Below, in pieces: positions 16,486-25,001 of a stretch of 64,000 nucleotides of DNA. A model generated the notes under the pieces. That model saw only the letters and a list, made by a program, of their open reading frames with translations. It ran no database searches and was not told where the DNA came from. A program made the position numbers and the translations under genes. Source of the DNA: Pseudomonas sp. Q11 (lineage in GTDB: Bacteria > Pseudomonadota > Gammaproteobacteria > Pseudomonadales > Pseudomonadaceae); the NCBI RefSeq assembly GCF_024494355.1, contig NZ_JAKNQY010000027.1, forward strand, positions 1 through 64,000, read 5' to 3'. Position 1 is the first letter of the stretch. Every line of letters starts with the position of its first letter.

Positions 16486-16518
16486 AAAAGCCGCGACCTG
16501 ACCAGGTGGCGGCTTTTT
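16486..16518. terminator. Bidirectional terminator between pvdQ and fecR-like gene
   Basis: A GC-rich hairpin (stem AAAGCCGC/GCGGCTTT plus inner ACCT/AGGT) is flanked by an A-run on the left and a T-run on the right. It can therefore serve both convergent genes. It abuts the stop codon of the fecR-like gene. Confidence 0.85.
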
Positions 16519-17519
16519 CAGTTGGACGGTCGTTGACCGATGGAGTTGAGGACTGGATTGCCGTCCTTGTTCTGCGTCAGGTAAACCGGCAGGACTTTTG
16601 GTAACGAGGGCACCAGGTTCTTCACTTCGTTGAGGTTGTAGATACCACCGATACGTAGCGCGCCCGTGCTGTTGTCGGCCAGCATGACGGGATGCTCGAG
16701 ATAACGATTGATCAGCGGGAGCGCATCGCTGAGGGCAAGGTTGTCCAGGACCAGCTTGCCGCTGCGCCACGCCAGTGAGCTGTCGTTGACGTCGACTTCC
16801 CGGACTTGCGGTTGGTAGTCGCCGGCTTTGTAGCTGGCCTGCATGCCCGGCGACAGTTGCGAGCCGTTACCGGCAAGCGCCTGGTTGCTGGTCACCCATA
16901 CGGAGCCTTCCACCAGCGTGACCCGTACCTGATCCTGATACATCCATACATTGAAGCGGGTGCCGGTCACGCGCACCTGGCCCTGGCCCGCCCGAACAAC
17001 GAACGGGTGCCGTGTGTCATGGCTGACGTCGAAAAACGCCTCACCCTTTTTCAGCGTCACCCGACGCTCATTCTTGTAATTGGCAAACACCAGTTCACTG
17101 CCCAGGTTAAGTTCTACCTGGCTACCGTCACCCAAGGTGATGTGACGTACGCTTGCATCGGCTTCGAATCTCTCGTAGGAGTTGGCAACCCAACCCAGGT
17201 TCCAGCCCGTGTAGGCGGCCAGGGGCACGCCCAGCACAAGCACCGCGGCTGCGACAGCCAAGCGACTCCAGCGGGATCGGGGGTGCGGTATCGGAGCGGG
17301 AGATGGTGGTGCTTCGACACGCGGAAGATGATCGGCTACGGCCCAGATATCCAGCATGGCTTGGTATTCGAAGGCGTGCAGGGGATCAGCATCGCGCCAT
17401 TGCTTGAACGCCAACCGTTCGGCGTCGGTGCAGTCGACGGCGTGCAAGCGCATGCACCAATGCGCGGCTGCATCGGTAATGGCGTCGTATTCGGCTTCCG
17501 AGAGTGTGTGTTCGGTCAT
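16518..17519 (-). CDS. FecR-family anti-sigma regulator (FpvR-like)
   Basis: A 333-residue inner-membrane regulator of the FecR/FpvR type. It has an N-terminal cytoplasmic DUF4880-like domain (AHWCMRLHAVDCTDAERLAFKQWRD), one TM helix at about residues 90-110 (AVAAAVLVLGVPLAAY), then a periplasmic FecR domain with VRHITLGDGSQVELN and a C-terminal part with YLEHPVMLAD. Such proteins control an ECF sigma factor and receive a signal from a TonB-dependent receptor. No sigma factor or receptor gene is adjacent. In P. aeruginosa fpvR lies near pvdQ, so a pyoverdine-signalling role is plausible but unproven. Confidence 0.85.
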   Translation of the reverse strand: MTEHTLSEAEYDAITDAAAHWCMRLHAVDCTDAERLAFKQWRDADPLHAFEYQAMLDIWAVADHLPRVEAPPSPAPIPHPRSRWSRLAVAAAVLVLGVPLAAYTGWNLGWVANSYERFEADASVRHITLGDGSQVELNLGSELVFANYKNERRVTLKKGEAFFDVSHDTRHPFVVRAGQGQVRVTGTRFNVWMYQDQVRVTLVEGSVWVTSNQALAGNGSQLSPGMQASYKAGDYQPQVREVDVNDSSLAWRSGKLVLDNLALSDALPLINRYLEHPVMLADNSTGALRIGGIYNLNEVKNLVPSLPKVLPVYLTQNKDGNPVLNSIGQRPSN

Positions 17520-17734
17520 TGACTCTTCCTGGTTTGCCGCATTCTAACCTTCGGCATGTCCTGCCGAGAACAGCCATCATGGCGTTTGCACATCAAAATG
17601 AGCCTGTTTTTCTCCCGGTCAAAGGCTCGGGCACCGTTATGTCGTGGTTATAGCGTGGCATACATCTCGTAAAAAAAAGATCAATACCGTCCGCGCACTG
17701 TTGGCAAAGCCTGTTTAAGACGTGGCAGCCGGAC

Positions 17735-17866
17735 TCATTGGCGGGAGTCGAGTTGACGTCCCAGCTCACAGATGAGCAGCGTCATGGAATCGGCGTTTCG
17801 CAAGATAACGTCGATGCGTCCTGCCGGTGAGTCTGGATCCAGAAAGATGCTGCGTGCCTCGCTCAT
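17735..17866 (-). CDS. Short hypothetical protein (43 aa), possibly DUF1652-like remnant
   Basis: A 43-codon frame whose translation (SIFLDPDSPAGRIDVILRNA, then TLLICELGRQLD) looks like coding sequence rather than noise. The pattern loosely recalls Pseudomonas DUF1652 proteins, which are ~70-90 residues. No good ribosome site precedes the ATG and the frame stays open for ten codons upstream, so this may be a truncated gene. The rest of 17520-18125 shows no other gene, in particular no ECF sigma factor for the fecR-like gene. Confidence 0.35.
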   Translation of the reverse strand: MSEARSIFLDPDSPAGRIDVILRNADSMTLLICELGRQLDSRQ

Positions 17867-18125
17867 GGGGAAATAATAACGGCGTGATTGCAGTGGTCAT
17901 CGTTGCTTCTCGCCCAAGGCGCCGCGAGGCGGCACATTCGTGGATGAGCGGCCAGACTAGGCAACGATCAATGAGCCAAGGTGGTACATAGTTACCGCAC
18001 GCACGCGCGGTGATCAGCGTAATCCTGCGCCAGCCCGCTTTGCTGCGACGGTGAAGCGGTGTTTAATCAGCCTGCTGGTCCCACTTACGCTGTTGCTACC
18101 TCCAACAATCATTCTGGAGCTTCAG

Positions 18126-19157
18126 ATGTCTGCGCTATCCGATCATGCCGGTTCAAGCACTCTGTCTTTTGCCGCTTTGGTGACCTTGCTGGAGAAGGTT
18201 TTTCTGCGACACGGCACGTCGGCCGAGGTTGCTCGGGCCCTGGCCGAAAACTGCGCCGGGGCTGAACGCGACGGAGCCCACAGTCATGGGGTGTTTCGCA
18301 TTCCCGGTTATGTCTCGACACTGCAAAGTGGGTGGGTCAATGGTCAGGCAGTGCCAACGGTCGAAGACGTGGCATCGGGGTTTGTGCGAGTGGACGCCGG
18401 TAACGGGTTCGCCCAGCCGGCCCTGGCCGCCGCGCGTCCGTTGCTGGTGGCCAAGGCCCGCAGTGCCGGAATTGCAGTGTTGGCGATTCGTAACTCCCAC
18501 CATTTCGCTGCCCTTTGGCCAGATGTCGAGCCATTTGCCTATGAAGGCCTGGTGGCCTTGAGCGTGGTCAACAGCATGACGTGTGTAGTGCCTCACGGTG
18601 CTGACCGGCCACTCTTTGGTACCAATCCCATTGCCTTCGCAGCGCCACGGGCGGACGGTGAGCCGATTGTCTTCGACCTGGCCACCAGCGCCATCGCCCA
18701 CGGTGATGTGCAGATTGCTGCACGCAAGGGCGAATCGTTACCGCCCGGAATGGGCGTGGACAGCCTCGGTCAGCCGACTTGCGATCCGAAGGCGATTCTC
18801 GAGGGCGGGGCGCTCCTGCCTTTTGGCGGACACAAGGGGTCGGCGTTGTCGATGATGGTCGAGCTATTGGCGGCCGCCCTGACCGGTGGCAACTTTTCCT
18901 TCGAGTTCGATTGGCATAACCATCCTGGGGCCAAGACGCCCTGGACCGGTCAGTTGTTGATCGTGATCGACCCGAGCAAGGCCGCCGGGCAGAACTTCGC
19001 CGAGCGCAGCCAGGAGTTGGTCAGACAGATGCATGGTGTCGGGTTACGCCGGCTGCCAGGCGACCGTCGGCACCGCGAGCGCAGCAAATCCGATGAACAA
19101 GGGATTGCGTTCGAAGAGCAGACATTGGCGCAGTTGCGGGAGTTGGCGGGTTTGTAG
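18126..19157 (+). CDS. dpkA: Ldh/DpkA family reductase (piperideine-2-carboxylate/pyrroline-2-carboxylate reductase-like)
   Basis: A 343-residue NAD(P)-dependent oxidoreductase of the type-2 malate/L-lactate dehydrogenase family. The length and blocks such as GAERDGAHSHGVFRIPGYV, RNSHHFAALWPDVEPFA, SVVNSMTCVVPHGA, PLFGTNPIAFAAPR and LPFGGHKGSALSMMVE fit DpkA. That enzyme reduces the cyclic imines delta1-piperideine-2-carboxylate and delta1-pyrroline-2-carboxylate to L-pipecolate and L-proline in D-lysine/D-proline catabolism. The start at 18126 has a GGAG site; the longer frame to 18051 lacks one. No other D-amino-acid gene is adjacent, so the gene symbol is a family-level call. Confidence 0.82.
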   Translation: MSALSDHAGSSTLSFAALVTLLEKVFLRHGTSAEVARALAENCAGAERDGAHSHGVFRIPGYVSTLQSGWVNGQAVPTVEDVASGFVRVDAGNGFAQPALAAARPLLVAKARSAGIAVLAIRNSHHFAALWPDVEPFAYEGLVALSVVNSMTCVVPHGADRPLFGTNPIAFAAPRADGEPIVFDLATSAIAHGDVQIAARKGESLPPGMGVDSLGQPTCDPKAILEGGALLPFGGHKGSALSMMVELLAAALTGGNFSFEFDWHNHPGAKTPWTGQLLIVIDPSKAAGQNFAERSQELVRQMHGVGLRRLPGDRRHRERSKSDEQGIAFEEQTLAQLRELAGL

Positions 19158-19192
19158 GCCGGTTTAGCATGAGGGCGTGGCGATCACACATC

Positions 19193-19223
19193 AGTGGCGA
19201 GAGGATAAATCCCCTCGCCGCGC
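19193..19223. repeat. Short inverted repeat, second REP family
   Basis: A hairpin of the form gtggcgag-aggataaatc-cctcgccgc, different in sequence from the tgtgggagc REP units. Related copies are at 23698-23730 and 25655-25680. It lies between the convergent ends of the dpkA-like and DUF883 genes and may act as a terminator. Confidence 0.65.
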
Positions 19224-19259
19224 TATCGGTGATCATTCAAACAAGTTTTTGCCAATCGA

Positions 19260-19577
19260 TTAACGCCGTCCCAGCAACAACCCCACCACCAGCCCGAACC
19301 CGGCGGAAATCGCCACGGTCTGCCATGGATGTCCGCCGATATAGACTTCGGTGGCATCAACCATCGGGCGGGTCCGCTCCCGTGCGCTGGCAACCGAATC
19401 CAGGGCTTGTTGCAGTTTCTGGGAGATCTGGTCACGCAGGTTTTCAGCGTCTTCACCGACCAGCGAAGCGCTGCTTTTGAGCAGCTTTTCCGACTCTTCA
19501 ATCAATGCCTTCAGTTCACTGAAGGCTTGATCCTTGATTTGCTCTCCATTCCCTTGCCGCGTGCTTTTGCGAACCAT
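19260..19577 (-). CDS. DUF883/ElaB-YqjD family ribosome-associated membrane protein
   Basis: A 105-residue protein with a long amphipathic helical region (EQIKDQAFSELKALIEESEKLL to SARERTRPMVDA) and a C-terminal helix ending GFGLVVGLLLGRR. This is the characteristic architecture of YqjD/ElaB/DUF883 proteins, which anchor in the inner membrane and bind stationary-phase ribosomes in E. coli. HPWQTVAISAG is the typical block before the TM helix. The start at 19577 is taken as the ATG of MVRKSTRQ. Confidence 0.88.
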   Translation of the reverse strand: MVRKSTRQGNGEQIKDQAFSELKALIEESEKLLKSSASLVGEDAENLRDQISQKLQQALDSVASARERTRPMVDATEVYIGGHPWQTVAISAGFGLVVGLLLGRR

Positions 19578-19737
19578 TGAGGTACTCCTTGCTGATGATG
19601 GCAGTGAACAATGGAGTGCTGCGCTTGGGCAAAAGTTGCAGCGTCTGGTATCGGCAGCACGGTCCATCATAAATCGAGGTTAAGACGTTTCCCTGCAAGG
19701 TGTAAGATGACGCCTATTTACGTAACAGGTAATTCCC

Positions 19738-19989
19738 ATGAGTTTCAATCTGGCTGACAAGCCCCTGGCCGAGCGCGCCGCGCTGGAAGACGAGAAATCC
19801 CGACTCTTCGAACTGTGGCAAAACAATCTGGGCAAGGCCAAGGGCGACGCCGCCCGGTTGTTCGGCGAGCGTTCCAAGCGCAAGGGCAAGTGGTCGGAGT
19901 GGGTGCGTGCTGAACTGGACGGCATGTCACCACCGGAATACGCCAACATGGTGCGCAGTGAAATCAATCGTCTGATGGCCAACAAGTAA
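19738..19989 (+). CDS. Conserved hypothetical protein (83 aa)
   Basis: A soluble, charged, mostly helical protein of 83 residues (e.g. ERAALEDEKSRLFELWQNNL, GKWSEWVRAELDGM). It has no signal peptide or TM helix and is probably cytoplasmic. The 3' end is four bases from the convergent LysR gene. I do not recognise a functional family, though the clean coding pattern supports a real gene. Confidence 0.75.
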   Translation: MSFNLADKPLAERAALEDEKSRLFELWQNNLGKAKGDAARLFGERSKRKGKWSEWVRAELDGMSPPEYANMVRSEINRLMANK

Positions 19990-19992
19990 GCC

Positions 19993-20901
19993 TTATGCAA
20001 AGGTTGCGGCAATGGCCTCGCGAACCTTGACCACTGCCGGATCCATTTGTGTATGGGTTCGCCACCCCATCTCAATGGGGTAGCGGGGCAAGCCCAGGGG
20101 ACAGGGCAACAACGCCAGGCCACTGAGCGAGGCGATGGCCCGGGCCGCATGCTCGGGAATGGTCGCCACGGCCTGGCTGCCCTTGAGCAAGAACGGCAGG
20201 GCGGCAAAGTGGGTGGTCGAGGCACACACCCGCCGGCTCAGGCCAAGCCCGGCCAGCCCTTCGTCGGTGATGCCGATGAAACCACCCGAAGACACGAGCA
20301 GATGCTCGCGGGCCACGAAGGCCTCCAGGGTGAGGGTCTGCTGGTCTTGCGTCAGGCTGGTCGAATCGACGCGACAGGCGTAGTCGCCTTCGCCCAATAC
20401 CTGGCGGCTGAGCAAACGTTCTGTGAACCCTCCCGCCGTGATCGCCAGATCAAGGCTACGCTCCATCAGGGCCCGGCCGACGATCTGGCTATGGGTCTGG
20501 CGAAAAATCAATCGCAGCCCCGGTGCATGTCGTGCCACTTCCTCGATCAAGCGTCGGCCATAGGCAATTTCGAAATCATCGGACAGCCCGACGATGACCG
20601 AGCGGCCCTCGTAATGACTGGCGCCGGGGTCAACCATTGCCAAGCTCTGGCGACATTTATTCAGTGCGTCGCTGATCACCGGTTTGAGCTGATTGGCCCG
20701 TAAGGTCGGCGCCAGGCCGCGGCCGGTGCGCACAAACAACTGATCGTCGTACAGGTTTCGAAGCCTGCGCAGGGCCGCGCTGATGGCCGACTGGGTCACG
20801 CCCAGGCGCAGCGCAGCGCGGCTGGCGCTGGATTCGTCGTGCAGGGCTTCGAAGGTCTTGAGCAGGTTAAGGTCGACATCCACGATATTCATAAGGCTCA
20901 T
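19993..20901 (-). CDS. LysR-family transcriptional regulator
   Basis: A 302-residue LysR regulator: N-terminal winged helix (DLNLLKTFEALHDESSASRAALRLGVTQSAISAALRRLR) followed by a periplasmic-binding-like effector domain. It starts 86 bases from and divergent to the nitrilase-family gene at 20987. By the usual LysR arrangement it probably controls that gene from the shared promoter region. A second in-frame ATG at 20892 (MNIVDVDL) is an alternative start. The effector is unknown. Confidence 0.9.
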   Translation of the reverse strand: MSLMNIVDVDLNLLKTFEALHDESSASRAALRLGVTQSAISAALRRLRNLYDDQLFVRTGRGLAPTLRANQLKPVISDALNKCRQSLAMVDPGASHYEGRSVIVGLSDDFEIAYGRRLIEEVARHAPGLRLIFRQTHSQIVGRALMERSLDLAITAGGFTERLLSRQVLGEGDYACRVDSTSLTQDQQTLTLEAFVAREHLLVSSGGFIGITDEGLAGLGLSRRVCASTTHFAALPFLLKGSQAVATIPEHAARAIASLSGLALLPCPLGLPRYPIEMGWRTHTQMDPAVVKVREAIAATFA

Positions 20902-20986
20902 ATCATTTAGCAGCGTATGGGGCTTTATTCATCATCGACCGCCGCCTGAGAATCAGCAACACCTGATGATCAAGGAGTTCAAAACC

Positions 20987-21910
20987 ATGCCCAAATCCAT
21001 TGTGGCCGCCCTGCAGATCGGTTCCTTGCCCGGCGGCAAAGCTGACACCCTGGCACAGATCCTTTCCTATGAAGACGCCATACGCCAGGCCGCTGCTCGT
21101 CTGGTGGTGATGCCCGAAGCGCTGCTGGGCGGGTATCCCAAGGGCGAGAGTTTCGGCACCCAACTGGGTTACCGGTTGCCCGAGGGGCGCGAGGCCTTTG
21201 CCCGCTATTTTGCCAACGCTATCGACGTGCCAGGCAATGAAACCGAGGCGTTGGCCGGGCTTTCGGCACGCACGGGGGCAAGTCTGGTATTGGGCGTCAT
21301 TGAGCGCGACGGCAGTACCTTGTACTGCACCGCCCTGTACTTCGAGCCTGATGCAGGCCTGGTGGCCAAGCATCGCAAGCTGATGCCCACCGGCACCGAG
21401 CGTCTGATTTGGGGCAAGGGCGACGGCTCGACTTTACCGGTGATCGACAGCCAGGTCGGTCGCGTGGGCGCTGCGGTGTGTTGGGAGAACATGATGCCGC
21501 TGTTGCGTACCGCGATGTACGCAAAAGGGGTGCAGGTCTGGTGTGCGCCGACGGTGGATGAGCGGGAGATGTGGCAGGTGACCATGCGCCATATCGCCCA
21601 CGAAGGTCGCTGTTTTGTGGTCAGTGCCTGTCAAGTTCAGGCCTCGCCTCAGGCGCTGGGCATTGACATGGCGAACTGGCCTGCCGAGCGTGCGTTGATT
21701 GCCGGTGGCAGCGTGATTGTCGGGCCCATGGGGGATGTGCTGGCCGGGCCGCTGAAAGGCACGGCCGGGTTATTGACCGCCGAAATCGATACCGATGAAC
21801 TGGTGCCGGCGCGCTACGACTATGATGTGGTCGGGCATTACGCCCGGCCGGATGTGTTCGAATTGGTGGTGGACGAACGGGCCAAGCCCGGCGTGCGTTT
21901 CACCCGTTGA
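20987..21910 (+). CDS. Nitrilase-family carbon-nitrogen hydrolase
   Basis: A 307-residue member of the nitrilase superfamily. The Glu-Lys-Cys catalytic triad is visible: Glu in VMPEALLGGYPKG, Lys in KHRKLMPTGTER, and the nucleophilic Cys in GAAVCWENMMPL. The CWEN block and length resemble true nitrilases (nitrile to carboxylic acid plus ammonia) more than amidases. An AAGGAG site precedes the ATG at 20987. The likely regulator is the divergent LysR gene. Substrate (aliphatic or arylaceto-nitrile) cannot be fixed. Confidence 0.88.
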   Translation: MPKSIVAALQIGSLPGGKADTLAQILSYEDAIRQAAARLVVMPEALLGGYPKGESFGTQLGYRLPEGREAFARYFANAIDVPGNETEALAGLSARTGASLVLGVIERDGSTLYCTALYFEPDAGLVAKHRKLMPTGTERLIWGKGDGSTLPVIDSQVGRVGAAVCWENMMPLLRTAMYAKGVQVWCAPTVDEREMWQVTMRHIAHEGRCFVVSACQVQASPQALGIDMANWPAERALIAGGSVIVGPMGDVLAGPLKGTAGLLTAEIDTDELVPARYDYDVVGHYARPDVFELVVDERAKPGVRFTR

Positions 21911-22381
21911 TTACCAAGTGGCTGCGGTACCCGGCAAATCCAGGGTGCCGCGGTCAACGAAGCGCAGGGTGCCGAACAGTCCACCCGCCAGTTTGCCTTT
22001 GAGTACGTAAGGCAGGTTGTCCAGGCTTTGGGTCTGGCTCAGGCCCAGTGTCTGGCGCAGCACGGAAAAAGCCGAGATGCTCACCGGCACACTCAACACC
22101 GCTTCGGAGAACCGAGGGATGGAACCGGTCTGATCGCTGACCCCCGATGCCAGTGTCCGGCCGTTAACTTCGAGGTCCAGCGCGACGCCGTTGTAGTCGA
22201 TGGCGGTTTCGTTGGGGTTCTGCAATCGCAGTTTCACGGCGAAGCGCATCTCCAGCTCTTGGCTGGGCAACGGTTCAATGCCCACCACGGTGATATTCAG
22301 CGGATCGCGGTGCGGGAAGAGGGCGCAGGCGCTCAGACTGAGCAACATCAGGAAAAGGGACAAACCGAGGGCTCTGCGCAT
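21911..22381 (-). CDS. LEA type 2 family lipoprotein
   Basis: A 156-residue predicted lipoprotein: signal peptide with lipobox LSAC (cysteine near residue 19), then a single beta-sandwich LEA-2/WHy domain (ELEMRFAVKLRLQNPNETAIDYNGVALDLEVNGRTLASGVS). Bacterial members are envelope proteins linked to desiccation or stress, with no defined biochemical activity. The stop codon directly abuts that of the convergent nitrilase gene. Confidence 0.85.
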   Translation of the reverse strand: MRRALGLSLFLMLLSLSACALFPHRDPLNITVVGIEPLPSQELEMRFAVKLRLQNPNETAIDYNGVALDLEVNGRTLASGVSDQTGSIPRFSEAVLSVPVSISAFSVLRQTLGLSQTQSLDNLPYVLKGKLAGGLFGTLRFVDRGTLDLPGTAATW

Positions 22382-22561
22382 GGATCAACTCTCACGATAA
22401 TAGGTGGGGCAAACTGGCGAACTGTTGAGCACGATAACCCACATCCCGCGCAAACCACCGCACCTCACGCTGTTTCCAGTCCAGAGAGGGCGCATGGCTC
22501 CTGACAGTTTCTGACACCAGGCTCTGCTAATCTGCGTCAATCTTTTTCCGGATCGCCCATC

Positions 22562-23278
22562 GTGTCGCGTACCACTCGGCTGCTCACATTGTTGCAAGTC
22601 TTGCGAGGCAAGCGCTGCCCGGTTACCGCCGCGACATTGGCGGCCGAGCTGAAAGTGTCCGAGCGCACGCTCTACCGTGATATCGCCGAACTCTCGGCCC
22701 TGGGCGCGCCGATCCAGGGCGAGGCGGGTATTGGCTATGTGTTGCGCAGCGGCCTGTTTCTACCACCCCTGATGTTCACGGCTGATGAAATCGAAGCCAT
22801 TGTGCTGGGCTTGCGCTACGTTGATCAGCGTGGCGACGAGGTGCTGGGCAAGGCCGCGGCTGATGCATTGGCCAAGGTTGCCGCAGTGCTGGCCCCTGAA
22901 GTCCGGGACGCCTTGCGCAATCCCACGGTTTTGCCCGGGCCGCCAGGCTATGGCTATCCGCAGAATAGGGTGGAGCTGAATGTGTACCGACAGGCCATTC
23001 GTGCTCAAGCCAAGCTGCACATCGATTATGCCGACGTGAATAAAATCCCCAGCCAGCGTCTGATCTGGCCGTTGGCCCTGGGCTTTTTCAATGAGGCGCG
23101 GGTAGTGGTTGCCTGGTGTGAATTACGCGGCGCCTATCGAACCTTTCGCACCGACCGGATTGCCTCTGCCACCGAGCAGGGCGAGCGCTATCCCGGTAGG
23201 CGCAGCGATTTGTTGCGTGCCTGGTTCAAGCTGATGGAACTGGACGAAACGGGGCGTTTCACTCCTGACAAAAACTGA
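22562..23278 (+). CDS. YafY/WYL-domain transcriptional regulator
   Basis: A 238-residue HTH regulator with a WYL effector domain. The N-terminal DeoR-like HTH is TLAAELKVSERTLYRDIAELSALG and the WYL region spans LHIDYADVNKIPSQRLIWPLALGFF to AYRTFRTDRIASA. The start codon is GTG at 22562. It reads into the SnoaL-like gene 51 bases downstream, so the two are probably one unit. The ligand is unknown. Confidence 0.87.
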   Translation: MSRTTRLLTLLQVLRGKRCPVTAATLAAELKVSERTLYRDIAELSALGAPIQGEAGIGYVLRSGLFLPPLMFTADEIEAIVLGLRYVDQRGDEVLGKAAADALAKVAAVLAPEVRDALRNPTVLPGPPGYGYPQNRVELNVYRQAIRAQAKLHIDYADVNKIPSQRLIWPLALGFFNEARVVVAWCELRGAYRTFRTDRIASATEQGERYPGRRSDLLRAWFKLMELDETGRFTPDKN

Positions 23279-23329
23279 CACAAGGCTGTTCTAGCATAGC
23301 GTCAGATCGATTAAACAAGGAGCCGTACC

Positions 23330-23671
23330 ATGTCCAATCCCGTCTCTTCCCTGGCCCCGGCCATCGCTGGATACATTGCGGCCGCCAATGCCCGTGACAG
23401 TTCGGCGGTGACGCGTTTTTTCGCCGAAGATGCCAATGTGTTCGATGAAGGCCAGCACCGCGTCGGTCCCCAGGCCATCGCTCAATGGATGGAAGACACC
23501 GCCCGGCGTTTTCAGCCTCGCGTTGAGGTGCTTGACGTGCAGCAACGCACCGGCAAGGTCTTGGTGCACAACCGGATCTCGGGAACCTTCCCCGGCAGCC
23601 CGCTGGAGTTGCGCTACACCTTCCGACTCGACGAGCAGGGGAAGATCAGCAGGCTGGATATCTCGATCTAG
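23330..23671 (+). CDS. SnoaL/NTF2-like fold protein
   Basis: A 113-residue small protein of the NTF2-like superfamily (VTRFFAEDANVFDEGQHRVGPQAIAQWME, then a beta-rich half ending LRYTFRLDEQGKISRLDISI). The fold is used by many isomerases and binding proteins; function here is unknown. A strong AAGGAG site precedes the ATG. It sits just after the WYL regulator. Confidence 0.85.
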   Translation: MSNPVSSLAPAIAGYIAAANARDSSAVTRFFAEDANVFDEGQHRVGPQAIAQWMEDTARRFQPRVEVLDVQQRTGKVLVHNRISGTFPGSPLELRYTFRLDEQGKISRLDISI

Positions 23672-23697
23672 ATGTTTGCACGTTGGTTCGTCAACAC

Positions 23698-23730
23698 CTG
23701 TGGCGAGGGGATAAATCGCCCTCGCCACAG
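23698..23730. repeat. Short inverted repeat, second REP family
   Basis: Inverted repeat ctgtggcgaggg/ccctcgccacag with a short loop lying just after the SnoaL-like gene. It is the same family as 19193-19223, and its position and strength are also compatible with a terminator. Confidence 0.7.
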
Positions 23731-23822
23731 GGTTTTGCTTGGATTTACAGGCAGGTGAGGTCACTCACTCAAAGCCGCCGACATGGCATACTCCCGGACC
23801 TCGTTTTCCGGATCCGGGCTGT

Positions 23823-24944
23823 ATGACTTTCGACTCCCCCTTGAGCGCCTGGCAGCATGCCATCGAACACCATGGTTTCGTCCAGGATGAAGCCCAGGAA
23901 CTGGCCATCATGGCTCTGCAACAGTGCCACCAGGCATTGCACGAGGGGCGAAAGTCGATCCAGGGCGTTTATCTCTGGGGGCCGGTCGGACGCGGCAAGA
24001 CCTGGTTGATGGACCGCTTCTACGAAAGCCTGAGGGTGCCGGCCCGTCGTCAGCATTTTCATCATTTCATGGCTTGGGTGCATCAGCGCTCGTTCCAGCT
24101 TACGGGCACGCCGGACCCTTTGCAGGCATTGGCTGCAGAACTGAGCCAAGCGGTCAGGGTGTTGTGTTTCGACGAATTGTTCGTCACCGACATCGGCGAT
24201 GCCATCATTCTGTCCCGTCTGTTTCAGGTCATGTTCGAACGGGGCATGGTGGTGGTCAGCACGTCCAACCTGCCGCCCGAGGAGCTTTATGCCAACGGGC
24301 ACAACCGCGAACGATTCCTGCCGACCATCACGGCGATCAAGCAGCACATGCAGGTCGTACCGGTGAACGGATGGCAAGACCATCGCCAGCATCCGGGGGC
24401 ATTGCAGCAGCGCTATTGGCTACGCGACCCTGGGCAACCCGATCCATTGGCGGCTGTTTTCGCCCAGTTGACTGCTGGGCAGGCGCCCAACAGTTTGCCG
24501 ATTGAAGTCGGTCATCGTCTGCTCGAGCCCGTGCGGGCGAGCGATACGGTGCTCTGGAGTCGTTACGCGGATATGTGTGAGCAGCCGTTCTCGGCCATGG
24601 ATTTCATGGCCCTGTGCGACCGTTTCAAGGCCATCCTGGTCAGCGACATACCCAGTCTCAGCGCCGAGCAGCGCGAGGGGCGCATTGCCCGTGGAACCGA
24701 AGACGGCGTTGAACGGGTCAAGGCCGGCGATCGCGAGCTGCCGCAGTTGTCCATCCATGATGACGGCGTGCGGCGTTTCATCGCCCTGGTCGATGAATGC
24801 TACGACCGCAAGGTGCCGTTGTATCTTTCGGCACAGGTGCCGATGGAGCGGTTGTACACCGAAGGCTATCTGCAGTTCCCGTTTCGTCGTACGCTCAGTC
24901 GCCTGCAGGAAATGCAAATGCAGCGTTTTGGTCAGCCTGCCTGA
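23823..24944 (+). CDS. zapE: Cell division ATPase ZapE
   Basis: A 373-residue AFG1-type P-loop ATPase. Walker A is GPVGRGKTWLMD, Walker B is VLCFDELFVTD, and the sensor segment VVVSTSNLPPEELYANGHNRERFLPTI is typical of ZapE/AFG1. ZapE associates with the Z-ring late in constriction in E. coli. The start at 23823 (MTFDSPLSAW) is chosen over an upstream frame that reads through a repeat. Pseudomonas carries more than one AFG1-type protein, so this could be a paralogue of the main ZapE. Confidence 0.85.
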   Translation: MTFDSPLSAWQHAIEHHGFVQDEAQELAIMALQQCHQALHEGRKSIQGVYLWGPVGRGKTWLMDRFYESLRVPARRQHFHHFMAWVHQRSFQLTGTPDPLQALAAELSQAVRVLCFDELFVTDIGDAIILSRLFQVMFERGMVVVSTSNLPPEELYANGHNRERFLPTITAIKQHMQVVPVNGWQDHRQHPGALQQRYWLRDPGQPDPLAAVFAQLTAGQAPNSLPIEVGHRLLEPVRASDTVLWSRYADMCEQPFSAMDFMALCDRFKAILVSDIPSLSAEQREGRIARGTEDGVERVKAGDRELPQLSIHDDGVRRFIALVDECYDRKVPLYLSAQVPMERLYTEGYLQFPFRRTLSRLQEMQMQRFGQPA

Positions 24945-25001
24945 TCGTATCCCGCCGACGGCATCGGAGCCGCCGGTACTACCGAAGTGAGATGGAACGC
25001 C

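Noticed and set aside
17520..18125. An ECF sigma factor partner for the fecR-like gene
   Set aside because: Neither strand encodes region 2/region 4 sigma motifs here; only a 43-codon frame is visible.
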